Source: Mayamaea pseudoterrestris (taxonomy: Eukaryota; Bacillariophyta; Bacillariophyceae; Sellaphorales; Sellaphoraceae). From it: a DNA stretch of 64,000 nt. The position numbers and the translations under genes are program-made. The notes beneath the pieces are model-generated. The model was not told where the DNA came from and ran no database searches. It saw only the letters and a program-made list of their open reading frames with translations. The stretch is taken from NCBI GenBank assembly GCA_027923505.1, contig BROI01000003.1, forward strand, positions 496,001 to 560,000, read 5' to 3'. Below, one piece after another: positions 52,862 through 64,000 of this stretch (positions are counted from its first letter, which is position 1; each line of letters starts with the position of its first letter).

Positions 52862-55800
52862 ATGACTGCAATCGAGGTGCGGGCGGAGTTTGCCCGCCGC
52901 GGAAAGCATCGGAGCGACTCCTCGGACCGACTAATCGACCATGAGGACGAGGATCCCTGGGACCATCAGCGTCGGTCGACGGACGACTGGGTTGCATCTG
53001 CGACGGACGACGAAGACGACGACGAGGAATTATCGCCACTGCCTGGTGACTCAACGTTCTTTGACATTGTCGAGACAGAAGACAGTTTGGAGGACGGCGA
53101 TCTGCCAGCCTTGACTAAAAGTGGTGTTGGAGGTCGCGTCGTGAACGGACGACGTACGACGGCACGACCCATTCAGCCTCCAAGTCTAGCTGGACTTGTG
53201 TCGCCGTCGTCTGCTGCAGAGAATTCTTTGCCATCCAACAATCCCAGAATGCAGCAGCAACATCGACAGTTTTGGGCGCAGTTGGAGGATGACGACGATG
53301 ACGAAGATCCTGCCATGGCAGAACGAGAGCAAAGGTCTTACCATCAGAATCAAACTGGAGTCTCCATGAACGAGTCGGACGATGGTCCAGACGATGAAAT
53401 GAATGATCGACGCTCCAACTGGCTCGACACTTCCCCTCGGCGGCGCGACGAAACGGAGGAATATTATGACAACCTGCAAACTTCATCGACTGATCCGGAT
53501 ACTGATTTCTGTGCGGCAGCCTTTACGGCGATTGGAAGCATGTGCGGAGCTGGATTTGCTGTTGCTCCTGCATCAGCAGCACGTAGTAAGAGCAAGTCAT
53601 TCATTCAAGAATCACCCGGCCGAACGAGGAGGCCGATCATGGCGGAAAAACAGGAGGAGCATACGGCTATTGAAGTCGAGTTTGTCGATCCGACACCAGC
53701 GCAAACAAATACAATGAAAAAGTCGGCACTCTTGGCTGCCATGCAACGAAAGGCCAAGGAGGAGACGGCACGACGTAAAGAGGAAAGAAACGTATCTGCT
53801 TTAACCTTTGAGGATGAAGAAGTTCCGCCACTGAATGATTCTGGCTTTGATGACGAGGAAGATGATGAAGAAGGAGACGGGGAACCGGCACAATTCGAGG
53901 TATCATCCAAAGCGGCGGCTGGAAGTGACTTGTACAACGGCTTTTCGACATCGGACAAGCGCAAATTTGTCAAGCTTTTAAATAGTGGTGTTTCACCTGC
54001 GGATGCGTCTGCTCGCGTCATTTTGGATCGCAACAAGGACGCTACCAACAAGAACAAGCCGTCTAACAAGGTCATGGCCAAGCTTGCCTTTTGGAAAAAG
54101 ACGATTGCGTTGCAGCAACAACAGCAAGAAGCGTCGACTCGATCAATTAAGCCGGTTCCTCAAGATGCAGAACCAGCAAATGCTGAGTTGGAAGAGGAAG
54201 AGGTAATGCAGCCAGGACAGCAGAAAGATGGACGAGCAGAAGACGAAAGAGAAGAAGCAGAAGACGAGGAGGATGTGATGGCTCTTGCTCAAAGTTCGAC
54301 TGACCCATTCGATGAAATTGAACTCGTTGAATCCGAAGTAAAGTCTCCTAATTATGCGGAAGAAAAGAAGATAGATTTCACCCCACCACGCTTGGTGACC
54401 CCTGCTCCTGTTGTCGCTGAGACTGCAATGTCAACGCCTGCCAGCAATGCCTCGTCGGAAGGGCGACCATTCGCCAAGAGCGGAATTGACTACTACGACG
54501 GGGTGCGGCCACAGCCCGAGCACGAAAATGACGATGACACTGAAGCTCAAATGCTCGCTAGCAATCTATCGGGTATTCGGAAACAGGGGGCATTGCGTGC
54601 GCCGAGGTCGTTCGTGAAGTTGGCGGAACGTTCCAAGAGTGCACCTCGCACTCGGCTTGGCGATGAGGATGAGGATGACTCTATTGATAAACAAATCTCG
54701 GTGCATTCACAGGCGCTGAAAGATGCAGAATCATTTAGTGCGGGTATTTTGGCAAAATCAGAGGCACAGCGACAGCGTGATATGCCAATAGTTTTGCCGC
54801 AATCGCAAGACAAGTACGCGCGAAAGCTAGATGGCAGGCAATCGCGGATTAACAAAGACTTGTATCCAAAAAAGGACAGAAATCCAGCGCGATTTGTATC
54901 AACAGATATCCCTCTGTCCCCTCGTGCGCAATCCGTAAGTCTTCCCTTAGTTTCTCCTGATGTTTCTCAGTCGGTGCAAAAAAGCTTTAGCGAAAGAGGA
55001 GACTACGCAATATCGCCTGTTTCAACTGCAAGCTTCGATGGGTTACATCGAATTAATTCGGCTGATCATACGCGACCTGAACCTGTCATCTTAAGCGCAA
55101 GTATGGATCGTACAGCGACTGCAGATCGCTTTGAACCTGTCGCGTTGAAGCCATCAGGACGACATGCCATTCGGCTCGACTCATTGGATGTCAACATGAG
55201 CACTTATATGCACGCATCTGAAGCATATAATACACCGACAGGTATGAATGTTGGAGGTCACCAACATGATAACGTTTCCGTGTACACCATTGGCACCAAC
55301 ATGACTGGAACGACCCTAATGACGACCTCAACTCGGACACGTCGGCCGGGTGCTGCACGAAGTCGGATTGAACAAGAAAAGCGCGCGCAGTTAGTAAACG
55401 GTCATAAGAAAGGCTGGCACGAGACGATGAAGGCCGTTTCTGCTTCAACCAATAGACATTGGGATCCAGTAAGGGGCTGGGTGGATTTTGAAGAGGACAG
55501 GAACATCAACAGTGCTTCATTGCCCGACACACCTTCTGGAAAGATTCATTTAAATCTTGAAAAAAGCATTCCGCATAAGAAGCACGAGTCAAGAACAGAA
55601 TTGGTCAGTCAAGAAGCTAATCCAGTTTCTATACCATTCCCTGAAAAGTGGGAGAAGGAAAGGCGCATGATGGTCGAGGGCGCTGTTGCGCAAAGTAGAG
55701 GCGCGGCGGTAACTCCTGATCGCAGGCGAGCGCGCTCCGCGAGCCCCGGCCCCAGTGGGTGGATAGAATCAATGAAAGAGGCTAGCGCTGCCTTAGCGTC

Positions 55801-58186
55801 TGAAGGAAAGCATTGGAATCCCCAAACCGGTTGGAGCGACAGGTCGATTGGCTTACACGCGGCAAATAATGATGCCATGACGCTTGAAGGAGGGCGATCA
55901 CAAGATGACCTGGACATGAGGGTTGCATCACCTCCGATAGAGCCAAAAGGTAATCGCGCCATCAATGCGAATCTTCAAACAGACAGTAATGCCAATAGCC
56001 TTCCTCAAAAGCGTGAGACAAAGGTGGATGATTGCGTGCCGACGCATGAATTAAAGCAGGACCTGAAAAACACTGATAAATCTCCCGCTCAAAGCTCGGC
56101 GGGGGCAGTGCCGCAAGTCGCCAGCGAAGAGCAGATTGGCTCCAACAGTTCAGCTCAACAGAATGCGCCAACACCACGATTCTCGCCGATGTCACAAGCA
56201 ACAAGCCCTGTTTTCAATCTTCATTCAAATGTGCAGGAGTACGAGAGGGAAGCGCCTGCTGCTCCTTTGTCCAACTCCGGTTCTTTTCCGTCGATTGATA
56301 TGCAAACTAGTCCAGAAATTGTATCGCCCGTCACGACGAAGGTGGTCAAACAAAAGATCGGTGCCGAGGATTTTGATTTATTTCCCGACGACAGTGCGCA
56401 TCTCTCGCAGCGTCGCGAGGCGGATCACACCACTGCCTTCAACCAAGAAGATGACAATTTGAACACCTCCGCGTCGCGGCGAAGCGTTAATCCAATCGAC
56501 ATCGACGAAATTGTTGACCCGACTTGGGATGAAGACGATGAGGACGAGCTCATAATTCCAGTGCGCTGGGAAGGAAAGAACCGCGATCCACCTGGTGACA
56601 GCGGCGACTTAGGACCTATCGTCGCATCTTCAAGTTCCTCCTCAAGGAAGATACCGAAACTAAGGAGCAGCAAGCGCGACACTTCTCCGGTGAGCAACCG
56701 AAGGAGCGGCAACACGGCAAGTATCTCATCGATGTCAGTCTTGGGAAGCCATATAAGTACGCGGAGAGAGGCAATGAGGCCAGATGATCATAGTCGAGGA
56801 CAACATACCGGTGTTCAAGTTGATTCATCTTTTGAGCAGTTGCTGGAAGTCAACGACCTTGAGGACGCTCGATTGTTTGATCCGGCAACGGCAAGTCCTG
56901 ACGCTATTGCTAGGGAGGAACATCTGGTTAAGCAACGGTTGAAACAATGGGAATCTCGGGCGGCGCTAGTCGACCGAGGCACATCGGAGAATGCGCTTGC
57001 TTCACAAGAATGGAAATCATTCCTGGGTGGTAAGACTGCCAATCAGCGGGAAGCTTTATTGGCTCATGGTGTAGACGTAGGGAGTCTCTCTCGCTCGTAC
57101 GACAAAAACGCAGACCCAGTAGGTATGCAAGCGCAGCCTACGAGAGCAGACAACTCTATTTCTGATAATCTTCCCGAGAGAAACATATACCGCAGTCGAG
57201 GGGGACAAGAGAGCCGCACGTCTTTCTTGGATGTGTCATCAGTTGCGAAACAGGAAAAGATTAGTGACTTTGAGCAAGCCACATCAGAGTATGGACCTGC
57301 ACCTGGAGAAGGTAATAGAAGTTCATTTTTCAAGCGCTTTGTCGAGTGTACTGCTCCGATCCGAGCTGAATGCCATACCATGGGCGCCAACGTGCAGACT
57401 AGCGTAAATGAGACAATGCAAGAAATGAGGGAAAATGATTCAATGCCAATGGCACATCTTGCCTTTCTACGTTCAAATGCACATGCGCAAGGTGGGCACA
57501 GCAAGGCTGGTCGATTTGTTCCTCCGACATTTTGTGGACGCCAAGACAACGTTGTAGTCGAGGATGATAACGAAGATAACGATAGCGATGCAAAGGAGGA
57601 AGACCATGACGTGAAGGCTTCACCGCCGGCTAGGATGGTGGCATCAAATCATGTACGACCAATGAGACCACAATCAACGCCAAGAGAAGCGCCAAGGTCT
57701 CGCGGAATTCATTCCCTTGGTTCGACTGCCAGCAGCGTCGTGTCAGCGGACGGTTTTGGAGCAAAAACCGCATACCTTGAAGCTTTAGCATTGAAGGGAG
57801 CAGTCGCCGGGTCAAAGCGTAGCTCGAGCAGACCCCGAGGTTCGAGGTCAACCGTCTCAGGTGTCAGCGGCACTTCGTATGCATCATCCGCTCATAGCGA
57901 AAAATGGAAGTCGTTTTTGGAAAAGAAGAAGCTGCGGTCGGGTGTAAGCCCTGGTAGGTCGATAGCTAACGAGTCGGATGTATCGAGAGCTGCTGGACGG
58001 TATGCATCAGCAAAATTGGAGGAAATGATGTCGAAAAACATTCAGACGAAGCCAGGAATTCGTGCAATGGACTCCGTTGAGAATCACATGTCTCTTCAAC
58101 CTGCTGATGAGCTTGCTGCTGCGCGGGTTGAGGCCATGATGACCACTCTGACAAGTACGCATCATCTGGACGAAGCCGAGATATAA
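52862..58186 (+). CDS. Giant mostly disordered protein with WKSFL motifs
   Basis: 1774 residues from ATG 52862 in one exon. Most of it is charged, serine-rich and low-complexity (DDEDDDEEL; EEAEDEEDVM), so it is predicted disordered. Islands look conserved: an N-terminal SYGMTAIEVRAEFARRGKHR; SDKRKFVKLLNSGVSPADAS near residue 365; a tandemly reused motif GWHETMKAVSAS...RHWDPVRGW (near 851) and GWIESMKEASAA...KHWNPQTGW (near 966); EWKSFLGGKT near 1382; and EKWKSFLEKKK near 1680. I associate the E-(K/W)-WxSFL motif with uncharacterised diatom proteins. No catalytic domain is seen. A scaffold or cytoskeleton-associated role is possible but unproven. Its 3' end faces the PPR-SMR gene, with 40 bases between the stops. 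Confidence 0.85.
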   Translation: MTAIEVRAEFARRGKHRSDSSDRLIDHEDEDPWDHQRRSTDDWVASATDDEDDDEELSPLPGDSTFFDIVETEDSLEDGDLPALTKSGVGGRVVNGRRTTARPIQPPSLAGLVSPSSAAENSLPSNNPRMQQQHRQFWAQLEDDDDDEDPAMAEREQRSYHQNQTGVSMNESDDGPDDEMNDRRSNWLDTSPRRRDETEEYYDNLQTSSTDPDTDFCAAAFTAIGSMCGAGFAVAPASAARSKSKSFIQESPGRTRRPIMAEKQEEHTAIEVEFVDPTPAQTNTMKKSALLAAMQRKAKEETARRKEERNVSALTFEDEEVPPLNDSGFDDEEDDEEGDGEPAQFEVSSKAAAGSDLYNGFSTSDKRKFVKLLNSGVSPADASARVILDRNKDATNKNKPSNKVMAKLAFWKKTIALQQQQQEASTRSIKPVPQDAEPANAELEEEEVMQPGQQKDGRAEDEREEAEDEEDVMALAQSSTDPFDEIELVESEVKSPNYAEEKKIDFTPPRLVTPAPVVAETAMSTPASNASSEGRPFAKSGIDYYDGVRPQPEHENDDDTEAQMLASNLSGIRKQGALRAPRSFVKLAERSKSAPRTRLGDEDEDDSIDKQISVHSQALKDAESFSAGILAKSEAQRQRDMPIVLPQSQDKYARKLDGRQSRINKDLYPKKDRNPARFVSTDIPLSPRAQSVSLPLVSPDVSQSVQKSFSERGDYAISPVSTASFDGLHRINSADHTRPEPVILSASMDRTATADRFEPVALKPSGRHAIRLDSLDVNMSTYMHASEAYNTPTGMNVGGHQHDNVSVYTIGTNMTGTTLMTTSTRTRRPGAARSRIEQEKRAQLVNGHKKGWHETMKAVSASTNRHWDPVRGWVDFEEDRNINSASLPDTPSGKIHLNLEKSIPHKKHESRTELVSQEANPVSIPFPEKWEKERRMMVEGAVAQSRGAAVTPDRRRARSASPGPSGWIESMKEASAALASEGKHWNPQTGWSDRSIGLHAANNDAMTLEGGRSQDDLDMRVASPPIEPKGNRAINANLQTDSNANSLPQKRETKVDDCVPTHELKQDLKNTDKSPAQSSAGAVPQVASEEQIGSNSSAQQNAPTPRFSPMSQATSPVFNLHSNVQEYEREAPAAPLSNSGSFPSIDMQTSPEIVSPVTTKVVKQKIGAEDFDLFPDDSAHLSQRREADHTTAFNQEDDNLNTSASRRSVNPIDIDEIVDPTWDEDDEDELIIPVRWEGKNRDPPGDSGDLGPIVASSSSSSRKIPKLRSSKRDTSPVSNRRSGNTASISSMSVLGSHISTRREAMRPDDHSRGQHTGVQVDSSFEQLLEVNDLEDARLFDPATASPDAIAREEHLVKQRLKQWESRAALVDRGTSENALASQEWKSFLGGKTANQREALLAHGVDVGSLSRSYDKNADPVGMQAQPTRADNSISDNLPERNIYRSRGGQESRTSFLDVSSVAKQEKISDFEQATSEYGPAPGEGNRSSFFKRFVECTAPIRAECHTMGANVQTSVNETMQEMRENDSMPMAHLAFLRSNAHAQGGHSKAGRFVPPTFCGRQDNVVVEDDNEDNDSDAKEEDHDVKASPPARMVASNHVRPMRPQSTPREAPRSRGIHSLGSTASSVVSADGFGAKTAYLEALALKGAVAGSKRSSSRPRGSRSTVSGVSGTSYASSAHSEKWKSFLEKKKLRSGVSPGRSIANESDVSRAAGRYASAKLEEMMSKNIQTKPGIRAMDSVENHMSLQPADELAAARVEAMMTTLTSTHHLDEAEI

Positions 58187-58226
58187 TCTACAGTAATTGT
58201 CAAAGTTAATTAATGTTAAAACATTT

Positions 58227-60801
58227 TTATCTATCAAACGTGGCAATCTGCGTCATCTGGTCACAAAGTTGCTTTTGAGACCAGTCGAGAATCATTTCCT
58301 TTTCAACTACGACCGTGCCACTAGCAAGTCGAGGAACGTTGCATAAGATTGGCGGATCGAATTCGCTGCTCAGGAGTTCCTGAACAAATTCTCTCAACGA
58401 GGGATGATTTTCATCATGATTTCGACCCACACCAGTAATGAAAATCAGGTCTTCTATATCGGCACCTGACCGACTCATTCTTGCAGTCCTTTGAAGTATA
58501 AAACGACATGCTGCTCTTGCTAGGCTAAGCGTCATTTTCGTCAAATCGATTTCCCAGCTGGTATCAAAGCAATTGGCGTCGAAAATGATGCCTCGCCGCA
58601 CAGCTTCAGCAAATACGATGTCAGCACTTTCAAAAGCACCAACGCGGGTAATTGCCCCAATGACTTCCTGCACTGTTATGAAGTCGGGAATCGGTTCGAG
58701 TTTCGATATCGTCTTAGCTGCTGAGTTTGAGCCAATCATTTCGTTCCAAAAGTCGAACGCCAGCTTGCCTTGTCCGGCAACTCGAAGCGCAGTAAAAAGA
58801 GCATTGTAAGCAATGTTATCGGGAGGAATTCCCGCATCTTTCATTTCATGGAAAAGGCGAATAGCGTGTTCATATTTGCCCGCTTTTGCGCAAGTCGAAA
58901 TGACCGCAGTATAAGCGATTTCTGCGCAAGAAAGGAATATGCTGAGTTAGTCGACGAATAACGCTCTATTTAGCAGTCACATGCAACGGAAACGTACTGT
59001 TTGGCTGTGTCCGAATTCCGCCAGCCTGCATTGCTTCAAATAGCTCTAATGCCTCCTTCCATTTGCCGTATGCTCCGCAACAGGATATAGCAGACGTGAA
59101 TGAAAAGCCGTCAGGTTCTATTCCGTCAACCCTCATTCGTTGGAGCAGCTGTAGCGATATTTTCCATAGCTCCTTGCTTTCATACCCACTCTTGCCTAGT
59201 TTTGCGCCTTTGGCCAGCGCCGCGATGGCTGATTGCGAGCAGATAACAATTGATCAGTAGCCATAGCGCAAACGTACAAGATATCTCGCCGGACAACGAA
59301 CGCAAACACTCTGCTTAATCTTACCAGCATTGTAAGTTATGATGCGTATCTTCATCTTCTTCTCGGACATAAGATTGAGCAAATCTAAAGCCTTCTCCCA
59401 ATTTCCTCCGTTGCCACAGGCACTGATTGTCACACTGTAGGTTACTTCAGTGGGAATAATACCAAGTCGTTCCATGGTTTCTAGTAACTCTAACGCCTTT
59501 TTCCACATCTTGACCTTGGCGCACGCCTCAATGGCTGCCGTATAGCAGTACGCATCCACTGGCAGCTTTGTATCCTCAGCCACTTGTAAGAGGGAAAGAG
59601 CTCGATCGGCCTTGCCGCCTTTGGCGCACGCTCGAATGGCATTTGTGAAAGTGTAAATGTCGGGCGATACGCCTGGCTCACGAAGACACTGATCAAACAC
59701 CAAAAGAGCATCCTTCCAATACCGAACATTGGCGCATGCGGAAATGACAGAGTTGTAGGAAAGTGTGGTAGGACGAAGGCCTTCCCGCTTCATACGTTGC
59801 AGCAAGCTCTTTGCCTGTATCGACTCGCTAGACTTGGCCATTGCAACAAGCATGCTATTGTGCAGAGGTAACGTTTTTGGCAGCTTCATCTCATCCATCA
59901 TATCAACAAGCTGCATGGCTTTACGCCATTGCAGTCGTCTTGAAAGGCCAGCAATGACTTGCTCAAAAAGATGAATTGTTGGTGTTACACCTTGCCGAAC
60001 GCAGGCGACGAGAAGTTGTCCCGCTTGCTCTGGTTGATTGCAATATAAACAGGATTCAATGACAATTGTATACGTCGAGAGCGCTGGCTTCGTCTGTCCG
60101 TCCTGCATTTGTCGCAGAACTCGCACTGATTCCTTCCATAATCCGTCGTATGCGATGCATGCGAGGTAGGCATCGTAGGCCTGCAGCTCCAAGTCACCAT
60201 TAAGTCGAATAAAGTCTGTCGCATTTCTCCAAATACCACGGTCTATACTATTTGCTCGACATATTGATTTGACTACTAGCGAATTGTCGTGTGCATCTTG
60301 CTCAACTTTCGCCTTCAGCATGGCCGAGTGTATCGTTGTTGCGCCTGCAGCGTTCGCCGCCTCATAGCACCATTCGAGGCAAGTCTGAAAAGCTCCTTTC
60401 ACTCGTTGGGGATCTTCTTGCTGCTGAATCAAGGTTAAAACCTGATCAAGTTCATTCGTTGTCTTTGAAGAAGCTAGTAGCATGCCATACATAGCTTGCG
60501 CAAGCCCTTCCCCAGCATCAATGGAGGCACGAGCTTGCTTGAGAAGGACAAGAAACTGACTATCTTTCGGCGTCTCGACAAATGCTTTAACATCATCGAG
60601 AGATAACCTTTTCTTCTTGTTTCGTTGCTTTGGACGACTTGCTGCTTTTGCTTGGAAAATGTGTGACAATTTACTGCGTCGCCGGTTTATTGTTGGCACA
60701 ACAAATGCGTCGACGATGCTCCTCTTCTGCGAGCAGCATTTCTGGGACAAAATTAGCAGCAACACCAGATATCTGACCTGACAGCTTATTATATAGGTCA
60801 T
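58227..60801 (-). CDS. PPR-SMR protein, plastid-targeted
   Basis: Three exons keep frame: 60801-59325, 59228-58998 and 58921-58227 (introns of 96 and 76 bases), giving 800 residues. The N terminus has a signal peptide (YLVLLLILSQKCCS) followed by VDAFVVP, an ASAFAP-like diatom plastid-entry site, and a basic transit-like part. About eleven pentatricopeptide repeats follow (residues about 220-640), for example TLSYNSVISACANVRYWKDA and IAYTAVISTCAKAGKYEHAI; two are completed only across the introns. The C terminus (about 700-790) is an SMR domain: LIFITGVGRN (the usual TGxGxH/N core) and later VVEKEMILDW. PPR-SMR proteins act on organelle RNA or gene expression (plant SVR7, GUN1, pTAC2 and SOT1 are examples), and some SMR domains cut RNA. 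A specific orthologue cannot be assigned. A Gypsy element ends roughly 160 bases upstream of the ATG. Confidence 0.9.
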
Positions 60802-60959
60802 CGTGTATGTTTATTTTGGTTTGGAGAGTGAAGCCTTTTAAGAGTAGAGGTCGACGAGATGATTGTTCAAAATGAAGGGAAGATGTCGTGAGCAAGACTA
60901 ACGGTACGACACGAATTGTGATTGAATTATCTGTATGACAGAATACTCTAGGTGAAAAT

Positions 60960-61124
60960 TGTGACTACTATGATTGAATTAAGTTCCCTCCGTTTGTTGC
61001 TGGCGAGGCTCGGAGGCACTTCGCCAGTCTCGCTGGTTGCTCGCCGTCAGCGAACTTGGCCCGCCCTGCTCACAGGAGCGGGTCCGGCGCTGCCGTTGGG
61101 CTGGCTTACGTGCGGGATACCACA
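60960..61124 (-). repeat. Candidate Gypsy 3' LTR
   Basis: On the minus strand, a purine-rich stretch (GTTGGTGAGGG) precedes TGTGGTATCCCGCACG, a typical LTR start. About 165 bases later TAGTAGTCACA could end it (TGTG...CACA). No second copy lies in the window, so the call rests on termini and position only. Confidence 0.35.
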
Positions 61125-64000
61125 CCCTCACCAACTTGAGAGCGAACCATGGAGATAGAGATGAAACTGACAGCGGCCTTCCACTTGCTGAACAAGTGGG
61201 TGCGACTATCCAGTGAAGACGGTCACCAGGGGAAGCTGTTGCAAACCCTCGCAGTCCCTGTAGGGTTTGATGCGCCGAATATTGATACGGTCGGTCACCA
61301 TGGCGCAAAGCCGTAGTGTGATTGTCCGTTGGTGCACTTGGTCAATAGTATATGGACCCGCCACTTTGGGCTCAAGCTTGTCGGGTTGGTAAACCTTGAC
61401 AAGCACTTGATCGGCGACCTTATAGTCATGCGTCAAGCGTGCTTGGTTGGCCTTGAGCAACCGGCTGTTAACTAGCACCTCACGCTTAGCCGTAATCGCC
61501 ATGATGTCGGCAATCAAGGGAATATCCATGAACATGTCGCGCTGAAATACCAGTGCTCCTGGAGACCAATCGTCCAACGCCGCACTAGCTGTTACTCGTG
61601 TAGCGTGCATCGCCGTAGCAAAGCATTGATCCACAATATCGTCAACATCTTGTAGACCTTGCAGCGGATGCGCACGAACCATGGTCCGTAGCACATTGCC
61701 AATCGTCAGATGGACTCTTTCACAGATTGCATTGGCGGTTGGATTCTTGACTGCTGCAGAATGGAAGCGAATTCCTTGTCGTTGCAAGATGGTTCCAAAG
61801 GCACCCTTAAATTCGGATCCTTGATCAGCAACAACACGCATGGGACGAGGATAGCGTGCGAGCCAGCAGTTTTCAAACAGACGTCCAATGTAATCAGCTG
61901 ATTTGTTCTGATAACGGACGATTTCAAGTAGGTTAGTAACCGGGTCAATCATTGTTAACGCTTTGAAAGTACAATCAATTCCATTCACTGATACTTTCCA
62001 AGGGCCAATGAGATCCATATGCACTTCATACCACGGCGCAATACGAACGTCTCGAACTGGGAGTTCGCCGTACTGTCGCCCGCCGGCTTTGCTGCGTTGG
62101 CATGCATCACAGCTCCCCACTAGCAATTCGACTCGTTGCTTTAGCAAGGGATGGTAGAAGTGTTGCTTGATCGTCGTCGTAAGACGCGTCATACCCACAT
62201 GTGCCATTGACTGGTGGTACCAGAGGATCAAACGATCCAGAATGGCGCTAGGGATACAGATCCTCCAACGGTCTGCTTCTTGGTATACCACAACTTGATC
62301 GTCACCGAGCTGTTCGTACCGAACATGAGCCATTTCCTGATTCTGGATGGCGGCCATGAGTCCAATATCTTGTTGTTGGTACTCGGCAATAGTCGTAAAC
62401 GATAAGGGATATCGTCCTTGATCGTCAAACTCCGGATGGAGGAGGAAGCACTCGGCTAACTCTGGGTCCGTCTCCAATAGACTGGTACCTTGTAAATCAT
62501 TGGTTGGAAGGAGACGGCCATTTCCTGATGATCTTGAGCTTCAATGTCGCTTAACAGCTTGCTTTGGTAAGCAGCGGGGCCCTCCCCCGACAAAGAAGTT
62601 TCCCTCAATGTGGGAACGCGGGACAGCGCATCCGCAACAGTGTTGAGTTCGCCCTTGAGGTAGCAAAACACTGGACCATATTCTTCAAGATACAAGCGCC
62701 AGCGAAGGACGCGTTGTGTCTGGAAGGCGGTAAGCTCATGGGTGAGATTTTTATGGTCAGTATGAATTTCAATACGCGCACCGAGAAGCATTGAGCGAAA
62801 CGTTTTTAGCGTCTCGACTATACTTAGCACTTCTTTTTCAATGGTGGTGTAGTTTTTCTGAGCATCATTGAGCTTGCGAGAAAAATACGCAACCGGAATG
62901 CCGTTTTGCAGGATCACGGCTCCCAACTGATAGTCTGACGCATCAGTTTTAATGATAAATGGCAGATTATGGTCAGGATAGCGCAGGAGAACGTCACTAG
63001 CAGCGACTGCTTTCATTTCCTCAAAGGCTTGTTGTTGCTCAGGCCCCCAGAAGAATTTCTTCTTGCCAACAAGTTTTGTCAAAGGCGCAAGCATATGCGA
63101 GCGACGAGGCCACATAGTCCGATAGTAAGTTACAAGACCCAGGAAAGAACGCAGCTGCTTGATGGTTGTAGGCGCTTGCATGTCCACGATGGCTTGAACC
63201 TTCTTCGGCCATGGTTTTAACCCAGTAGGCGTTAACCAGTACCCCAACCAATCGGTTTCCTTGACTGCCCATTCGCATTTTAAAGGGTTGATGGTAAAAC
63301 CATTATCTTCAAGACGTTTCAAAACGTTTTGTAAGAGTCGCAGATGTGATTTCCAATCGTCGCTGAAGCAACCGACATCGTCGAGATACTTTTCTACATC
63401 CGCCAAGCCTTCCAACACTTTTTCCATAACTTCTTGAGCAATGTCAGGTGCTTGATTGACTCCCATCGGGAGGCGCAGGTATCGATAAAGACCAAAGGGA
63501 GTAGCGATGGTGCAAAGCTCACTGCTTTCGCGATCCAGTTGAAACGTGTAGTAGTGCATGGAAATATCGAGCTTGGTAAAGAACTCGTATCCTTTGCGCC
63601 GCGCTAACAACTCATGAATCCGAGGCATTGGAAACGTCTTGCGCTTAATGACTTTGTTCAACGCACGAAAATCGGAAACAAATCGTACAGTTCGATCCTT
63701 TTTGGGGATGATGAACGTTGGTGCTGCCCATTCGCTTCGTCCACACTGCTCCAAGACACCGATTGAGACCAGTCGGTCAAGCTCTTCTTTGAAAGTGGCT
63801 TCATGCACTCGCGGAACAGGATAGTGTCGTTTATGGACTGGCTTGGCGTTGCGTTCAACGTCAATGTGGACCAATTCGTGCGGATATTTTCCCAGTTTGC
63901 CTGAAAACAAAGCAGGGAATTGTCGTAAGAGTTTCTTTAAATCGTCACGCTGAGCATCAGTTAAATGCTTTGCCGCTGCTGCCGCATCATCCGTGGACAC
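60960..64000 (-). mobile_element. Gypsy (Ty3) LTR retrotransposon, open at right edge
   Basis: Minus-strand pol in Gypsy order. Reverse transcriptase enters from the right edge (about 63880-63250; [11 protein letters not shown], then the YLDD box in [11 protein letters not shown]). RNase H follows (about 63040-62600; [17 protein letters not shown], then [11 protein letters not shown] and [10 protein letters not shown]). Integrase comes after RNase H (about 62260-61420): zinc-binding H-H-C-C ending CDACQRSK, D in VHMDLIGPW, D in VVADQGSEF, E in ICERVH, then a C-terminal chromo-like or SH3-like region (about 61300-61420). Integrase after RNase H separates it from the Copia elements. The visible part looks nearly whole, with about one break. 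The protease, gag and 5' LTR lie outside the window. It looks fairly young. Confidence 0.9.

Overview
The window is eukaryotic nuclear DNA and most likely comes from a diatom. Four things point there. Host genes carry short GT-AG introns of about 65 to 135 bases. Two proteins have a signal peptide plus transit-like N terminus, one with an ASAFAP-like site (DAFVVP). There is a class C GPCR of the type familiar from diatom genomes. The interspersed elements are Copia and Gypsy LTR retrotransposons resembling those of diatoms. The species cannot be named from the sequence alone.

Layout, left to right. Positions 1-6450 hold host genes: a large unidentified minus-strand gene running off the left edge, a doubtful small spliced gene, a three-exon GPCR, and the last exon of a gene whose upstream part is not visible. 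Positions 6541-14510 hold a Copia element with an exceptionally long pol frame, with a short minisatellite in its gag-side region. Positions 14520-20800 are a graveyard of Copia pieces from at least two older lineages and one younger family with a 329-bp LTR; some apparent host sequence lies between. Positions 20800-23450 hold little that can be named.

Positions 23453-39790 are dominated by a tandem satellite with a 169-bp monomer: about 47 copies on the left and 13 to 14 on the right, with higher-order periodicity and two inverted repeats per monomer. A plus-strand copy of the young Copia family splits the array. A second, minus-strand copy lies just beyond it (40177-46307). This copy has 329-bp LTRs that look the same by eye and a CTAAT target-site duplication, and it interrupts a small host gene whose far end overlaps an antisense tRNA-Glu(UUC) gene.

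Positions 47200-60800 return to compact host genes: a repeat-containing protein with a possible SUMO-interacting motif, a spliced EGF-domain membrane protein divergent from a second membrane protein, a probably plastid-targeted RsmG-type rRNA methyltransferase, a 1774-residue disordered protein, and a plastid-type PPR-SMR protein. A Gypsy element enters from the right edge (about 60960-64000). The host genes form no pathway beyond two candidates for plastid RNA work (RsmG-like and PPR-SMR) on either side of the large disordered protein.

The strongest leads are the satellite with its higher-order structure and its entanglement with one Copia family, and that family's apparent use of a tRNA-Asn anticodon-arm primer site. 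Several repeat zones look rich in short gaps, so consensus or assembly error in the repeats is a live alternative.
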